Source: Candidatus Accumulibacter phosphatis (GTDB lineage: Bacteria; Pseudomonadota; Gammaproteobacteria; Burkholderiales; Rhodocyclaceae). From it: 64,000 nucleotides of DNA. Of the stretch, positions 53,822-62,599 are shown in pieces (positions within the stretch are counted from its first letter, which is position 1; each line of letters starts with the position of its first letter). The position numbers and the translations under genes are program-made. Under the pieces are notes generated by a model that searched no databases, was not told the DNA's origin, and worked only from the letters and a program-made list of their open reading frames with translations. The stretch lies in assembly GCF_012939955.1 (NCBI RefSeq), contig NZ_SPMY01000024.1, positions 16,578 through 80,577 on the forward strand. Reading direction: 5' to 3'.

Positions 53822-55135
53822 TCAGCGAAACTCGAAGGCCTCCTGGTGGAAGGCGCCAGGGGCAAGTCCGCGGGCGGTCAGTCCTGCACGCATGGCGAGG
53901 CCGAAAGCCGTCGGACCACAGAACCAGATACTGGCTTCGGCCCAGGCCGGTACGTCGGCGAGCAGCCGCTCGACGCTCAGGCTATCGCCGCGGCTGCTGT
54001 CGATCACGTGCAGGCAGACGCCGGCAGCCGCGGCGCCGGCGCTCAGGCGAGCCACGATGTCGGCGTCGACCTGGCGTGTGCAGTAGAAGAGATCGATCGG
54101 AGGGGGCTTGCCGCCCGCGCTGGCGAGTGCTTCGAGACGGGCGACAAAAGGGGTCAGGCCGATGCCGCCGGCGATCCAGATCTGGCGCGCCTGCGCGGCG
54201 ACGAAATCGAAGCGGCCGTAGGGTCCCTCGACGATGACCGGGTCGCCGGCCCGCAGCCGACTGGGCAGTGTGCGCGTGTAGTCGCCGAGGCTCTTGATGC
54301 CAAATCGCACCTGTCCGTCACCCTGCCAGGCCGAGGCAATCGTGAACGGGTGCGCGCCCTCGCGGGGGTCGAAAGTGACCAGGGCAAACTGGCCGCTCTG
54401 GTGACCTTTCCAGCCCCGCAGCCGGGCATGTACCTCGAGCACGCCGAGGCCGATCGGGCGGACTTCGCTGACCTCGCCGAGTGTGCGGCGACGGGCGCCT
54501 ATCCATCCACTCAGTGAGAGGATGGCGGCGACCGTGCCACCGAGCATTAACAGCGCCGCCAGTGGGCCGGCGATTGCGGTCCAGAACGGCGACGGCATGA
54601 ACACCACCGAGTGCACGACGAAGAGCAGGAAGAGGATTGGCATCAATCGGTGCAGGCGGGCAAAGTAGCGGTAAGGAATGCGTCGCAGCAGCGCTACGGC
54701 GACCAGAGCGAGGGCCACATAGAGGCCCCATTCGGCAAAGTCCTTGGCGATCGGGCGCCAGGACTCAAAGATCTGCAGCGCCAGGCTCTTGGCATCTTCC
54801 GGCTTGGCGAGGAGGCCGCTGCGGCGCAGGGCCTTGCTGGCGAGCTTGAGCGCGTAGTGGGTAGCGCCCAGGCCGATGGCGAGCAAGGCGACTTGCCGGT
54901 GAACGCGATACAACTGGTCCAGTCCGCCGACGAGCGCTTCCAGGCGCGGCCCGCGCAGCGCCAGGAGCATGGCCACCGACATCAAGGTCGCCGACAAATA
55001 GCCGCTGCCGTGGAGCAGGGCCACATAGAACTCCCACGGACGCTCGGCGGCAGGAGTGAGCAGGGCGGTCAGCGGTTGGCTGCTGATCCAGGCGGCGCTG
55101 AGTGCTGCCAGCAGGACATAGACGTAGCGATGCAT
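53822..55135 (-). CDS. Ferric reductase-like flavocytochrome
   Basis: The 437-aa protein has about six membrane helices (to ~215) with histidines placed for heme ligation (LLHGSGYL, LYRVHRQVALL, RLHRLMPILF, FVVHSVVF). A C-terminal ferredoxin-reductase part follows, with FAD-binding HPFTIASAW and NAD-binding IAGGIGLTPFVARLEAL. It should move electrons across the membrane to an unknown acceptor. The start at 55135 lies close to the first helix; the longer frame is Pro/Ser rich. Confidence 0.85.
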   Translation of the reverse strand: MHRYVYVLLAALSAAWISSQPLTALLTPAAERPWEFYVALLHGSGYLSATLMSVAMLLALRGPRLEALVGGLDQLYRVHRQVALLAIGLGATHYALKLASKALRRSGLLAKPEDAKSLALQIFESWRPIAKDFAEWGLYVALALVAVALLRRIPYRYFARLHRLMPILFLLFVVHSVVFMPSPFWTAIAGPLAALLMLGGTVAAILSLSGWIGARRRTLGEVSEVRPIGLGVLEVHARLRGWKGHQSGQFALVTFDPREGAHPFTIASAWQGDGQVRFGIKSLGDYTRTLPSRLRAGDPVIVEGPYGRFDFVAAQARQIWIAGGIGLTPFVARLEALASAGGKPPPIDLFYCTRQVDADIVARLSAGAAAAGVCLHVIDSSRGDSLSVERLLADVPAWAEASIWFCGPTAFGLAMRAGLTARGLAPGAFHQEAFEFR

Positions 55136-55217
55136 GAGCGAGAAGGAGAGAAGTTGCGCCGGGCTCGCTGGCGGCGGGTGAGCCGGATCCGGGAGGGAGC
55201 TGAAAGGAGCTGAAAGG

Positions 55218-55278
55218 AGCTGGCTCCGGGGCCGTGGGGACCCCGGAGTCGTCAAGGATCACGGCCCGAAGGCCGTGT
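55218..55278. terminator. Hairpin cluster between icd and the reductase gene
   Basis: Two stems lie after the icd stop: CACGGCC/GGCCGTG (55260-55278 region) and CTCCGGGG/CCCCGGAG (55223-55247). A tandem GGAGCTGAAA repeat (three copies, last one partial) adjoins at about 55196-55222. No T-run is seen, so termination efficiency is unclear. Confidence 0.45.
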
Positions 55279-55284
55279 CGCAGG

Positions 55285-57522
55285 TCAGACGCGTGCTGCG
55301 GCCAGTGCCTGGTTGAAGGTTGCGCTGGGGCGCAGCACAGCCTTGCACTTCTCCGAATCGGCGGCGTAGTAGCCACCGATATCGACCGGCCGGCCCTGGA
55401 CTGCCCGGAACTCTTCGACAATCTTTGCCTCGTTCTCGGTCAGCGTTTTGGCCAGTGGGGTGAAGTGCGCCGCCAGTTCCTGGTCTTCGCTCTGTGCGGC
55501 CAGTGCCTGTGCCCAGTACATCGCGAGATAGAACTGGCTGCCCCGGTTGTCGAGCTCGCCGGTACGTGGCGACGGCGACTTGTTGTTGTCGAGCAGCTTG
55601 CCGGTCGCTTCATCGAGCGTCTTGGCAAGAAGCGTGGCCTTGGCGTTGTTGGTCTTCATGCCCAGGTCTTCGAGCGAGACGGCCAGTGCCAGGAACTCGC
55701 CGAGCGAATCCCAGCGCAGGTGGTTTTCCTCGACCAGCTGCTTGACGTGCTTGGGCGCCGAACCGCCGGCGCCGGTCTCGTACATGCCGCCACCGGCCAT
55801 CAAGGGAACGATGGAGAGCATCTTGGCGCTGGTGCCCAGTTCCATGATCGGGAAGAGGTCGGTCAGGTAGTCACGCAGGATGTTGCCGGTCACCGAAATG
55901 GTGTCGAGGCCGCGAATGATCCGCTCCAGCGAGTAGCGCATGGCGCGCACCTGGGACATGTGCTGGATGTCGAGACCGCTGGTGTCGTGATCCTTGAGGT
56001 AGGTCTCGACCTTCTTGATCAGCTCGGCTTCATGCGGACGATAGGGGTCGAGCCAGAAAATTGCCGGCATGCCGGAGTTGCGTGCCCGGGTGACCGCCAG
56101 CTTGACCCAATCGCGGATCGGCGCATCCTTGACCTGGCACATGCGCCAGATGTCGCCTTCCTCGACGTTCTGCGTCAGCAGCACTTCGCCGGTCGCCAGA
56201 TCGGTGACGTTGGCCACGCCCGCTTCCGGGATCTCGAAAGTCTTGTCGTGCGAGCCGTATTCCTCGGCCTGTTGAGCCATCAGGCCGACGTTGGGCACCG
56301 TACCCATGGTCACCGGATCGAAGCTGCCGTTGGTCTTGCAGAAGTTGATCATCTCCTGATAGATGCGGGCAAAGGTCGATTCCGGCATCACCGCCTTGGT
56401 GTCCTTGGGGCGGCCATCGGCGCCCCACATCTTGCCGCCGATGCGGATCATGGCCGGCATCGAGGCATCGACGATGACATCGCTGGGCGAGTGGAAGTTG
56501 GTGATGCCCTTGGCCGAGTCGACCATCGCCAGCTCGGGACGGTGCTCATGGCAGGCGTGCAGATCGCGCAGGATTTCCTCGCGGCGGGACTCGGGCAGGG
56601 TGGCGATCTTGTCGTAGAGGTTGGACATGCCGTTATTGACATTGACCCCCAGTTCGGCGAACAACTCGGCGTGCTTTTCGAAGGCCTCCTTGTAGAAAAT
56701 CCGCACGCAGTGGCCGAAGACGATCGGGTGCGAGACTTTCATCATCGTGGCCTTGACGTGCAGCGAGAACATGACACCGGTTTCGCGGGCGTCGTCGAGC
56801 TGCTCTTCATAGAATTCGCACAAGGCCTTCTTGCTCATGAACATCGAGTCGATGATCTCGCCGTCCAGCAACGAGACCTTGGGCTTGAGCACCATCGTCT
56901 TGCCGCTCTTGGTGAGCAGCTCCATCTTGACGTCGCGCGCCTTGTCCAGCGTCATCGACTTTTCGCCATGGTAGAAGTCGCCATGGGTCATGTGCGCCAC
57001 GTGCGTGCGCGAAGCCATGCTCCACTTGGCCATCGAGTGCGGGTGCTTGCGCACATAGCCCTTGACGGCCTGCGGTGCGCGGCGGTCGGAGTTGCCTTCG
57101 CGCAGCACCGGATTGACCGCGCTGCCCAGGCACCTGGAATAGCGCGCCTTGATATCCTCTTCCACTTCGGTTTTCGGGTTCTCGGGGAAATTGGGCACAT
57201 TGAAGCCGTGCGCCTGCAGTTCCTTGATCGCCGCCATCAATTGCGGCAGGGAGGCACTGATGTTCGGCAGCTTGATGATGTTGGTTTCCGGCAGCAGGGT
57301 GCGGCGACCGAGGTCGGCGAGGGTGTTCGGAACCTTCTGTTTGTCGCTCAGGTAGTCGGGAAATTCGGCGAGGATGCGGGTCGCGACGGAAATGTCGCTG
57401 GTCTCGACCTCGACGCCGGCCGGCCCGGCAAAAGTCCGGATGATCGGCAGGAAGGCGCAGGTCGCCAGCAACGGCGCTTCATCGGTGAGTGTGTAAATGA
57501 TTCCGGACTTCTTTTCTGACAT
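55285..57522 (-). CDS. icd: Isocitrate dehydrogenase (NADP), monomeric type
   Basis: The 745-aa protein is the length of monomeric IDH (type II). It opens [20 protein letters not shown] and contains [63 protein letters not shown] and [17 protein letters not shown], all typical of this class. It converts isocitrate to 2-oxoglutarate in the TCA cycle. The ATG at 57522 has AGGGG at good spacing, unlike the ATG six bases upstream. Confidence 0.96.
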   Translation of the reverse strand: MSEKKSGIIYTLTDEAPLLATCAFLPIIRTFAGPAGVEVETSDISVATRILAEFPDYLSDKQKVPNTLADLGRRTLLPETNIIKLPNISASLPQLMAAIKELQAHGFNVPNFPENPKTEVEEDIKARYSRCLGSAVNPVLREGNSDRRAPQAVKGYVRKHPHSMAKWSMASRTHVAHMTHGDFYHGEKSMTLDKARDVKMELLTKSGKTMVLKPKVSLLDGEIIDSMFMSKKALCEFYEEQLDDARETGVMFSLHVKATMMKVSHPIVFGHCVRIFYKEAFEKHAELFAELGVNVNNGMSNLYDKIATLPESRREEILRDLHACHEHRPELAMVDSAKGITNFHSPSDVIVDASMPAMIRIGGKMWGADGRPKDTKAVMPESTFARIYQEMINFCKTNGSFDPVTMGTVPNVGLMAQQAEEYGSHDKTFEIPEAGVANVTDLATGEVLLTQNVEEGDIWRMCQVKDAPIRDWVKLAVTRARNSGMPAIFWLDPYRPHEAELIKKVETYLKDHDTSGLDIQHMSQVRAMRYSLERIIRGLDTISVTGNILRDYLTDLFPIMELGTSAKMLSIVPLMAGGGMYETGAGGSAPKHVKQLVEENHLRWDSLGEFLALAVSLEDLGMKTNNAKATLLAKTLDEATGKLLDNNKSPSPRTGELDNRGSQFYLAMYWAQALAAQSEDQELAAHFTPLAKTLTENEAKIVEEFRAVQGRPVDIGGYYAADSEKCKAVLRPSATFNQALAAARV

Positions 57523-58142
57523 GTTCATCCCCTGATTGATATATGGCGTGCAGCTTGACGAATGTGCGAGCAAGCCAGCACTCCCGGCGAAGCGCCTCGG
57601 ACGTCAGACAACCGCCAAGCGGCAGATCACCGGGTCAGCTCTTCCCTGTTGCCCGTTTGGCGCCAGAGTTGCCAATGCTGGGAGCTTGCTCCCAAGGGCG
57701 TAGTGTAAGCCGAAACAATCGCCAATGTCCCTATGCGTGTAGCGCCGCTCGTGTAGGCGGCGACGATCAGCTCGTCTCGCGCAGGGGGCTTACGCGCATC
57801 GCCCGGCTATCGCTAACCCTGTTCTCGCCCTACTCGATGCATGGCCGAGGCCGGCAAATGGGTGACCCTGCTGTCAGAAGCGACGACCGTGTCGGCAAAC
57901 TTTACAGTCAAACGGGAGGGAGACTTGTCCAGAGCCTGTAAAGACCTCGTGAACAACATCTAGGACAAGGATTTAAAACAGTATTGTCGGCGATCTGTGG
58001 GCCATGGCACGAAACCTGCTATTTGCTCTATGACACGAAGCAGCCAACATCGCAACAGGTGATCGATGCCTTCTCGTCGGTCCGGCAAATGGTGCACGCG
58101 CCGGTACCCTTCCATACAATTTTTTCTCTTGGAGAATGAGTA
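57523..58142. other. 620-bp divergent intergenic region
   Basis: This lies between icd (minus) and the PEP-CTERM gene (plus). Short open frames here lack ribosome sites and protein-like composition. It must hold both promoters, but I see no convincing -35/-10 pair, RNA gene or repeat. Confidence 0.5.
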
Positions 58143-58946
58143 ATGAATATCAAGAACTGCCGAAGTGGAAGTCGGGCGCTGGCGGCGCTGGCTCTGGTGA
58201 GCTTGGGTTGGAGTACGGGAGCCATGGGCGTGACCTTGACCGGGACGATTCGGGACTTTTGCGCGCCGAGTATCGGCACTACTTGTACACGGCTGACAGA
58301 CTTCGAAGGTGCCATACCGGGTTTGACAACGGGAATGGTGGCCTCAACCCTGACGGGCGGGCTGCCGACAGCGGGTGGGGCTATCGTAACCGGTGGATCG
58401 ACGGTGGCGAACTTTGCAAAATGGTATGTCGACTCCACCGGCTTCAATCTCTCGACCCCCACTTCGCTCTCCTTGAGCGAGGGTCCCGCCGGAACTTTCA
58501 GTTACAGCAGCAGCGCTTTCTTTCCCATTGACGGCTTGCTGTACGGCAACCAGGGCAACCCACATAATTACCACTTCACCATGCACTTGGAGGGACTGCT
58601 GTCTTTCAGCGATCCCACCCTCGGTGCGGACAAGATCTTCACCTTCACCGGCGACGACGACCTGTGGATCTTCGTCGATGGAAAACTCGTGATGGATCTT
58701 GGCGGCGTGCATGGTGCGGTAAGCGGCAGCTTTACCGAGGAGGACCTGAAATTATTGGGGCTGACCGCCGCTACCTCCTACGATCTCGACATATTCTTCG
58801 CCGAGCGGCACACTTCGGAGTCAAATTTCGCCATCACCACTACCCTGGAGATTGCTCCTCCTGTGGATGTCCCGGAGCCCGGAACCTTGCTCCTTGCCGG
58901 TTCGGCGCTGCTGGCACTCTTGTCTGGCCGGCGGCGACGGGCATAG
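58143..58946 (+). CDS. Fibro-slime domain protein with PEP-CTERM anchor
   Basis: The 267-aa product has a signal peptide (ALAALALVSLGWSTGAMG), a fibro-slime/PA14-like domain (TLTGTIRDFC near the start; FTGDDDLWIFVDGKLVMDLG, LTAATSYDLDIFFAERH later) and a C-terminal PEP-CTERM sorting signal (VPEPGTLLLAGSALLALLSG then RRRRA). PEP-CTERM proteins are processed by an exosortase and tied to extracellular matrix in floc- and biofilm-forming bacteria. The exosortase gene is not in this window. GGAGAATGAG precedes the start. Confidence 0.82.
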   Translation: MNIKNCRSGSRALAALALVSLGWSTGAMGVTLTGTIRDFCAPSIGTTCTRLTDFEGAIPGLTTGMVASTLTGGLPTAGGAIVTGGSTVANFAKWYVDSTGFNLSTPTSLSLSEGPAGTFSYSSSAFFPIDGLLYGNQGNPHNYHFTMHLEGLLSFSDPTLGADKIFTFTGDDDLWIFVDGKLVMDLGGVHGAVSGSFTEEDLKLLGLTAATSYDLDIFFAERHTSESNFAITTTLEIAPPVDVPEPGTLLLAGSALLALLSGRRRRA

Positions 58947-58989
58947 GCTGAAGCGGGCTGCTATCCGCATAGCCGCGGGCTTACCCATA

Positions 58990-59155
58990 ACGGGTAGGGC
59001 AGGGTAGAGGGCAGGTTTTCACCTGCCCTCTGCTCATCAGACCGTGCATGCAGTTTCCCCGTACACCGCTTTCCGATGCTCTTCACGCAAGGCATGCGCC
59101 GAGTTCCAGCCCGTCCTGCCAGGCGCTTTGTACAGCCCGTGGCGTCGGTGGGGAT
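58990..59155 (-). mobile_element. 3' remnant of a group II intron
   Basis: On the minus strand a domain V-like hairpin (AAAGCGGTGTACGGGGAAAC and CTGCATGCACGGTCT, 59039-59074) is followed by TGATGAG and a perfect stem GAGGGCAGGT/ACCTGCCCTC (59008-59031), then CTACC, which is how many bacterial group II introns end. The upstream part (GCGCCTGGCAGGACGGGCTG) is also familiar from intron 3' regions. The reverse transcriptase is absent. Two mismatches in the domain V stem point to decay. Confidence 0.45.
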
Positions 59156-59164
59156 GAGCGGGGC

Positions 59165-60724
59165 TTACCGGGGACAGAACTCAGCTCCTCCGGCAAGTGA
59201 CCTGAGGAGCAGCGAGACGGTGCGCGCGTAGTCGCCTTTCTTGCGCCAGGCCGAGAAGTCGAGGATCGGGAAGAGCCCCGCAAGATCGGGCAAGGTCTCG
59301 TATTTTGTCGTCCATGCCTGAACTTTCTCGATTGCACAGAGGCGGATGGGCACCAGCGAGTCGCGCTTGTGGTGCCACGCTAGCTCGATCTCCTGGCGCA
59401 CCCAGTCGCTTGCCATGCCGTTGTCGGACAGGACAACGATCAGGCGGTCGTGCTGGTGGATGGCCTCGATGACCTGGTCGCGCAGCGACTCGCCAGGAAG
59501 CACGTCGAAGCGGTCCCAGAACACGCGCACACCGGCGTCTTGCAGCGACCGGTACAGCTTCTCCGCGAAGGGCGTGTCCTTCGAGCTGTAGGAGAGAAAG
59601 CAGGTCTCGTACTGACGGGCGAAGCGCTGACCTTTCGCGAGGTCCTCGATCAGGCCGCGCGAGACGCCGGCCCGCCGCAGGAACGCCGGCGACAGCTTGA
59701 ACTGCGACGCGGTGAGCGTGCTCAGCGAGATCTCGCTCGGCGTCATGTGATGCACCGCGTCGAGCCCTTTCACGTCCGACAGGTCGACGTCGGTGAGGAG
59801 GGTGCCGGACAGCTCGGCGCCGGTGAAGTCGGCGCCAGCGAGTTGTGCGCGGTTGAAGTTGGTGCCGTTGAGGAAGGCATGCCTAAACGATGCGCCGCGC
59901 AGGTCGGCTCGCGAGAGGTCGGTGTCCACCAGCGTGGCCCCCTCGAAAGTCGCTTCCTGGAGGACGATGCCGCGCAGAATGGAGTCGTCGAATCGCGCAT
60001 GCGCGAGATTGGCACCGCTGAAGTCGCGTACCTTGTGCGTAGTCAGGCGCTGGTAATCGAACAGAATCTGCGCGTGCAGGTCATGCGCCCACGGCTGCGG
60101 ATCGCCGCGCAGGTCGCGCCCGATGAGCTGCAGCCTCAGCCCGGGGAAGCGAGCCCGCAGAGCGTTCAGGATCATGACGCTATGTCCCTGCGCGAGGACT
60201 TGAGCTGCGCTCTCGCCGGCGCGCTGCGTCAGCGCGTCGAGCGGCCGGAGGTGTTCGATAGCGTGCAGCGCGAACCACCACACAGCCTGCTCCGCGCCGA
60301 CGTTGCAGGCAGCGGCCGCAGCGAGGTGATGGCAGACCTCGGCCACCAGCTTCCTCGCTTCCAGCGCTGTGGCGGGGAAGGAATTTTCGTTCAGGAATTC
60401 GGCGCGACCGGTGACCTGCGCGAGTTCCTTCAGGCGCAGCGAAGCCTTGCGCGCGGCCGCAGGTAGCGACTCGTTCGGCCACGCCCATCGCCAGCTCCCG
60501 GAATGTCCCCAGCTGCCGATGAGCGTCGCCTTGGCACGGACGTAGACCTCCTCGCCGTCGGCGAACTGGATGAGGCCCGATTCGGGATTCCACTGCTGGC
60601 TGAGCAGTAGCAGCTCAGGGTAAGCCCCGATTCTCGCGTCCAGTTCCGCGACCGGGTCGCTCATGATTTCCGGCACGGTTTTTCCCTTTCCCTTTCCCTT
60701 GCTCTTGGAGGCGGGGCTAGGCAT
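59165..60724 (-). CDS. DUF6882-like / pentapeptide repeat / TIR domain protein
   Basis: The 519-aa protein has three parts: an N-terminal DUF6882-like domain (about 22-185; VRAKATLIGSWGHSGSWRWAW), about 17 pentapeptide repeats (233-320; FSGANLAHARF, LSRADLRGASF, LAGADFTGAEL) and a C-terminal TIR domain (375-500; CFLSYSSKDTPFAEKLYRSL, FWDRFDVLPGESL, DWVRQEIELAW with the NADase-type glutamate E445). Bacterial TIR domains often cleave NAD or make signalling nucleotides in phage defence. Start 60724 follows a Lys/Gly repeat; M21 (60664) is an alternative. It begins seven bases after an attC-like site. Confidence 0.85.
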   Translation of the reverse strand: MPSPASKSKGKGKGKTVPEIMSDPVAELDARIGAYPELLLLSQQWNPESGLIQFADGEEVYVRAKATLIGSWGHSGSWRWAWPNESLPAAARKASLRLKELAQVTGRAEFLNENSFPATALEARKLVAEVCHHLAAAAACNVGAEQAVWWFALHAIEHLRPLDALTQRAGESAAQVLAQGHSVMILNALRARFPGLRLQLIGRDLRGDPQPWAHDLHAQILFDYQRLTTHKVRDFSGANLAHARFDDSILRGIVLQEATFEGATLVDTDLSRADLRGASFRHAFLNGTNFNRAQLAGADFTGAELSGTLLTDVDLSDVKGLDAVHHMTPSEISLSTLTASQFKLSPAFLRRAGVSRGLIEDLAKGQRFARQYETCFLSYSSKDTPFAEKLYRSLQDAGVRVFWDRFDVLPGESLRDQVIEAIHQHDRLIVVLSDNGMASDWVRQEIELAWHHKRDSLVPIRLCAIEKVQAWTTKYETLPDLAGLFPILDFSAWRKKGDYARTVSLLLRSLAGGAEFCPR

Positions 60725-60730
60725 GGCTAC

Positions 60731-60831
60731 GCCCGACGTTCAAGGTAAGCGCAAGGTAAGCGACACTGCGCGGCACGCTATCGCGCAGCGTCCAGCGAGC
60801 GAACGGCGCGAGCTTGGCTGCCGGGTTGGAC
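60731..60831 (-). other. attC-like integron recombination site A
   Basis: Read on the minus strand the site begins GTCCAACCCGGCAG (R'' type) and ends GAACGTCGGGC, a variant of GTTRRRY. Inner arms CGCTGCGCG and CGCGCAGTG pair. It shares the opening CCAACCCGGC(A/T)G with sites at 61918 and 62492. It lies between the TIR gene and an integrase fragment. The R' core deviates (GTC), so it may be inactive. Confidence 0.55.
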
Positions 60832-60939
60832 GAAGCCGCTACGCGGAGGAAAGCGCGGTGCTGTAGTCGTGCTGAAGTCAAGATGTGACCTCGCCCGTCA
60901 TCCGAGGGATGTTCATGACGAATGCGAGGTTACCGCAAG

Positions 60940-61263
60940 ATGGAAGAGATGTCCGTTGTCGCCACGACGAATTTTGACACGAACTACGAGCTGCACCAGA
61001 AGCACCAGAAACGCAAGGGCTTGCAGCCGAAGACAATCGACGCGTATTCGCGCGCCGTGCGCCGGGTGGGAGACTACTTCGCTCATCAGATCGACGATCT
61101 GAGCGAGGCCGACCTGCTGGATTATTTTGCCGAGCTGCGTGAAACGCACTCCGGGAGTTCGCTCAAGCTCGATCTGTACGGTCTTAAGGCGATTTCTGTC
61201 AAAGAACATACCATCTTGCTTGTCTTTTCACCCGTCTTCTGTGTTACGACAACAGTTTCATAG
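60940..61263 (+). pseudogene. N-terminal fragment of a tyrosine recombinase
   Basis: Residues up to LYGLK (HQKHQKRKGLQPKTIDAYSR, RVGDYFAHQIDDLSEADLLD, YFAELRETHSGSSLKLDLYG) match the SAM-like core-binding domain of phage-type integrases linked with IS91-like elements. After YGLK the similarity stops and the frame ends 20-odd codons later; the catalytic domain with R, H-x-x-R and Y is missing. It reads opposite to the surrounding genes and interrupts the cassette array. Confidence 0.7.
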
Positions 61264-61350
61264 TTCGACTATGCGCCTGTTGTCGCGCCTTGAAGCCGAC
61301 CGAAAATCCGGCGCAATCTGGTACGTTCTTTTCCGGCAATCGCCTAAGTT

Positions 61351-61848
61351 CTAATTTGGCGCAATTCCACGGCGTGCGGCCTCGATGGTCGCGATATCAA
61401 TTTTTCCCATGGACATCATCGCTTCAAATGCGCGCTTTGCCGCAGTGCGATCTGGATCGATGATTGCCTCAGTCAAGGCCAACGGGGTAATCTGCCATGA
61501 AAGGCCCCATTTGTCCTTGCACCAGCCACAGGCGCTCTCAGTCCCGCCATTGCTGACAATTGCATCCCAGTAGCGATCGGTCTCAGCTTGATCCGTGGTT
61601 GCAATTTGAAATGAGAACGCCTCGGTCTGTTTGAAGGCGGAACCACCGTTGATTCCTAGACAAGGTATTCCCATCACAGTGAAGAGCACAGTTAACACCT
61701 GACCTTCCCTGCCGCCAGGGAAATCGCCTGGCGCGCGGTGAACACCGTCGACCGAAGAATCGGGGAAAGTAGCGGCGTAAAATGCTGCGGCATCTTCGGC
61801 GTCAGCGTCGTACCAAAGGCAAATCGTATTTTTAGCAACTTTCGACAT
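61351..61848 (-). CDS. VOC family protein (PhnB-like)
   Basis: The 165-aa product starts MSKVAKNTICLWYDADAEDA, then AAFYAATFPDSSVDGVHRAP and VMGIPCLGINGG, with WDAIVSNGGTESACGWCKDK and GLSWQITP. These are marks of the 3-demethylubiquinone-type VOC group (glyoxalase fold), a frequent gene-cassette product. The substrate is unknown. ATG 61848 follows GGAGCGAT. Confidence 0.85.
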   Translation of the reverse strand: MSKVAKNTICLWYDADAEDAAAFYAATFPDSSVDGVHRAPGDFPGGREGQVLTVLFTVMGIPCLGINGGSAFKQTEAFSFQIATTDQAETDRYWDAIVSNGGTESACGWCKDKWGLSWQITPLALTEAIIDPDRTAAKRAFEAMMSMGKIDIATIEAARRGIAPN

Positions 61849-61917
61849 ATCGCTCCTTTGCTCGGCATCAATGTTTCGCATTCGCCGTGTGGGTACCCAC
61901 GGTGCTTCGGGTATACG

Positions 61918-61986
61918 GCCCAAGGTGGACGTCAGCGCAGCTGCGCGGCTTTATCGCGCAGCGTCCGTGTGGACTGCCGGGTTGGG
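61918..61986 (-). other. attC-like integron recombination site B
   Basis: On the minus strand the site starts GCCCAACCCGGCAG directly at the hicA stop codon (TAGCCCAAC) and ends CCTTGGGC, one base off GTTGGGC. Internal arms GGACG/CGTCC and CGCTGCGCG/CGCGCAGCTG pair. A stop codon touching R'' is typical of gene cassettes. Confidence 0.6.
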
Positions 61987-62211
61987 CTATCTGTGTTTGA
62001 GCAACTCATCAAGCGCGAGGCCAATGTCTTTGGCGAGCTGACGGAGCAAGATCGGTGAGATGTCTCGAGCTTGATGAAACGGCACGGTGGTGCAGCGACC
62101 GACAGCATCGCGAAATGGCTTGTGCGAGCCGGTTTGGCGGACTTCCGTGAAGCCGAGTCGGAGAAGAATGACAATGACCTCGGTGGGCTTGAGGACGGGA
62201 ACGTTGCCCAT
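61987..62211 (-). CDS. hicA: HicA family toxin
   Basis: The 74-aa product has the HicA fold pattern: LKPTEVIVILLRLGFTEVRQ, then GSHKPFRD (the catalytic-histidine motif GSH) and TTVPFHQARDISPILLRQL. HicA is a double-stranded-RNA-binding-like mRNA interferase. It follows hicB by three bases, the order reversed from classical hicAB, and its stop touches attC site B, marking a cassette. Confidence 0.88.
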   Translation of the reverse strand: MGNVPVLKPTEVIVILLRLGFTEVRQTGSHKPFRDAVGRCTTVPFHQARDISPILLRQLAKDIGLALDELLKHR

Positions 62212-62214
62212 AGC

Positions 62215-62424
62215 TCAAGCTACGGCAACGTTTTGAACCCCAACAAACTCGGACTCAAGAGTGGGTTCACCGTCTTCCAGAAGCATTGTGATCACCTCGT
62301 GGAGATTGTGATTGACTTCATCCAAGGTTTCTCCCTGGGAATGAGCACCGGGAAAACCGGGAACGAAACCTACGAACAGGCCTGTTTGTGGGCAGCGTTC
62401 GATTACCGCTGAATAGACTTTCAT
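62215..62424 (-). CDS. hicB: HicB family antitoxin
   Basis: The 69-aa product starts MKVYSAVIERCPQTGLFVGF, then VPGFPGAHSQGETLDEVNHN and LHEVITMLLEDGEP, the partial RNase H-like fold of short HicB antitoxins. There is no added C-terminal DNA-binding domain. It is upstream of hicA and probably stabilises the cassette array by addiction. Confidence 0.85.
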   Translation of the reverse strand: MKVYSAVIERCPQTGLFVGFVPGFPGAHSQGETLDEVNHNLHEVITMLLEDGEPTLESEFVGVQNVAVA

Positions 62425-62491
62425 GGCTGGCTCCGAAATCATTTACGAAAGCAGATTATCATTCTACGCTCTGCGATAGGCAACCGGCGAT

Positions 62492-62587
62492 GCCCAACGT
62501 GGAAGGGAGGGGCGGCCGAAGCGCGCAGCGCGGAGGGAAGCAAGCAGCGCAGCTGCTTGGCCGTCCCACTCGACAGCCGGGTTGGGC
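62492..62587 (-). other. attC-like integron recombination site C
   Basis: GCCCAAC and GTTGGGC border a 96-bp imperfect palindrome. On the minus strand it begins GCCCAACCCGGCTG 12 bases after the GFA gene stop, with GTGG/CCAC next to the right core. It is the best match of the three to the R''...R' pattern (RYYYAAC...GTTRRRY). Confidence 0.65.
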
Positions 62588-62599
62588 GTCATCTTCGGC

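Noticed and set aside
55234..57519. A 761-codon open frame antisense to icd
   Set aside because: It mirrors the GC-rich codon structure of the highly conserved isocitrate dehydrogenase on the other strand, lacks a ribosome site and has no recognisable domain.
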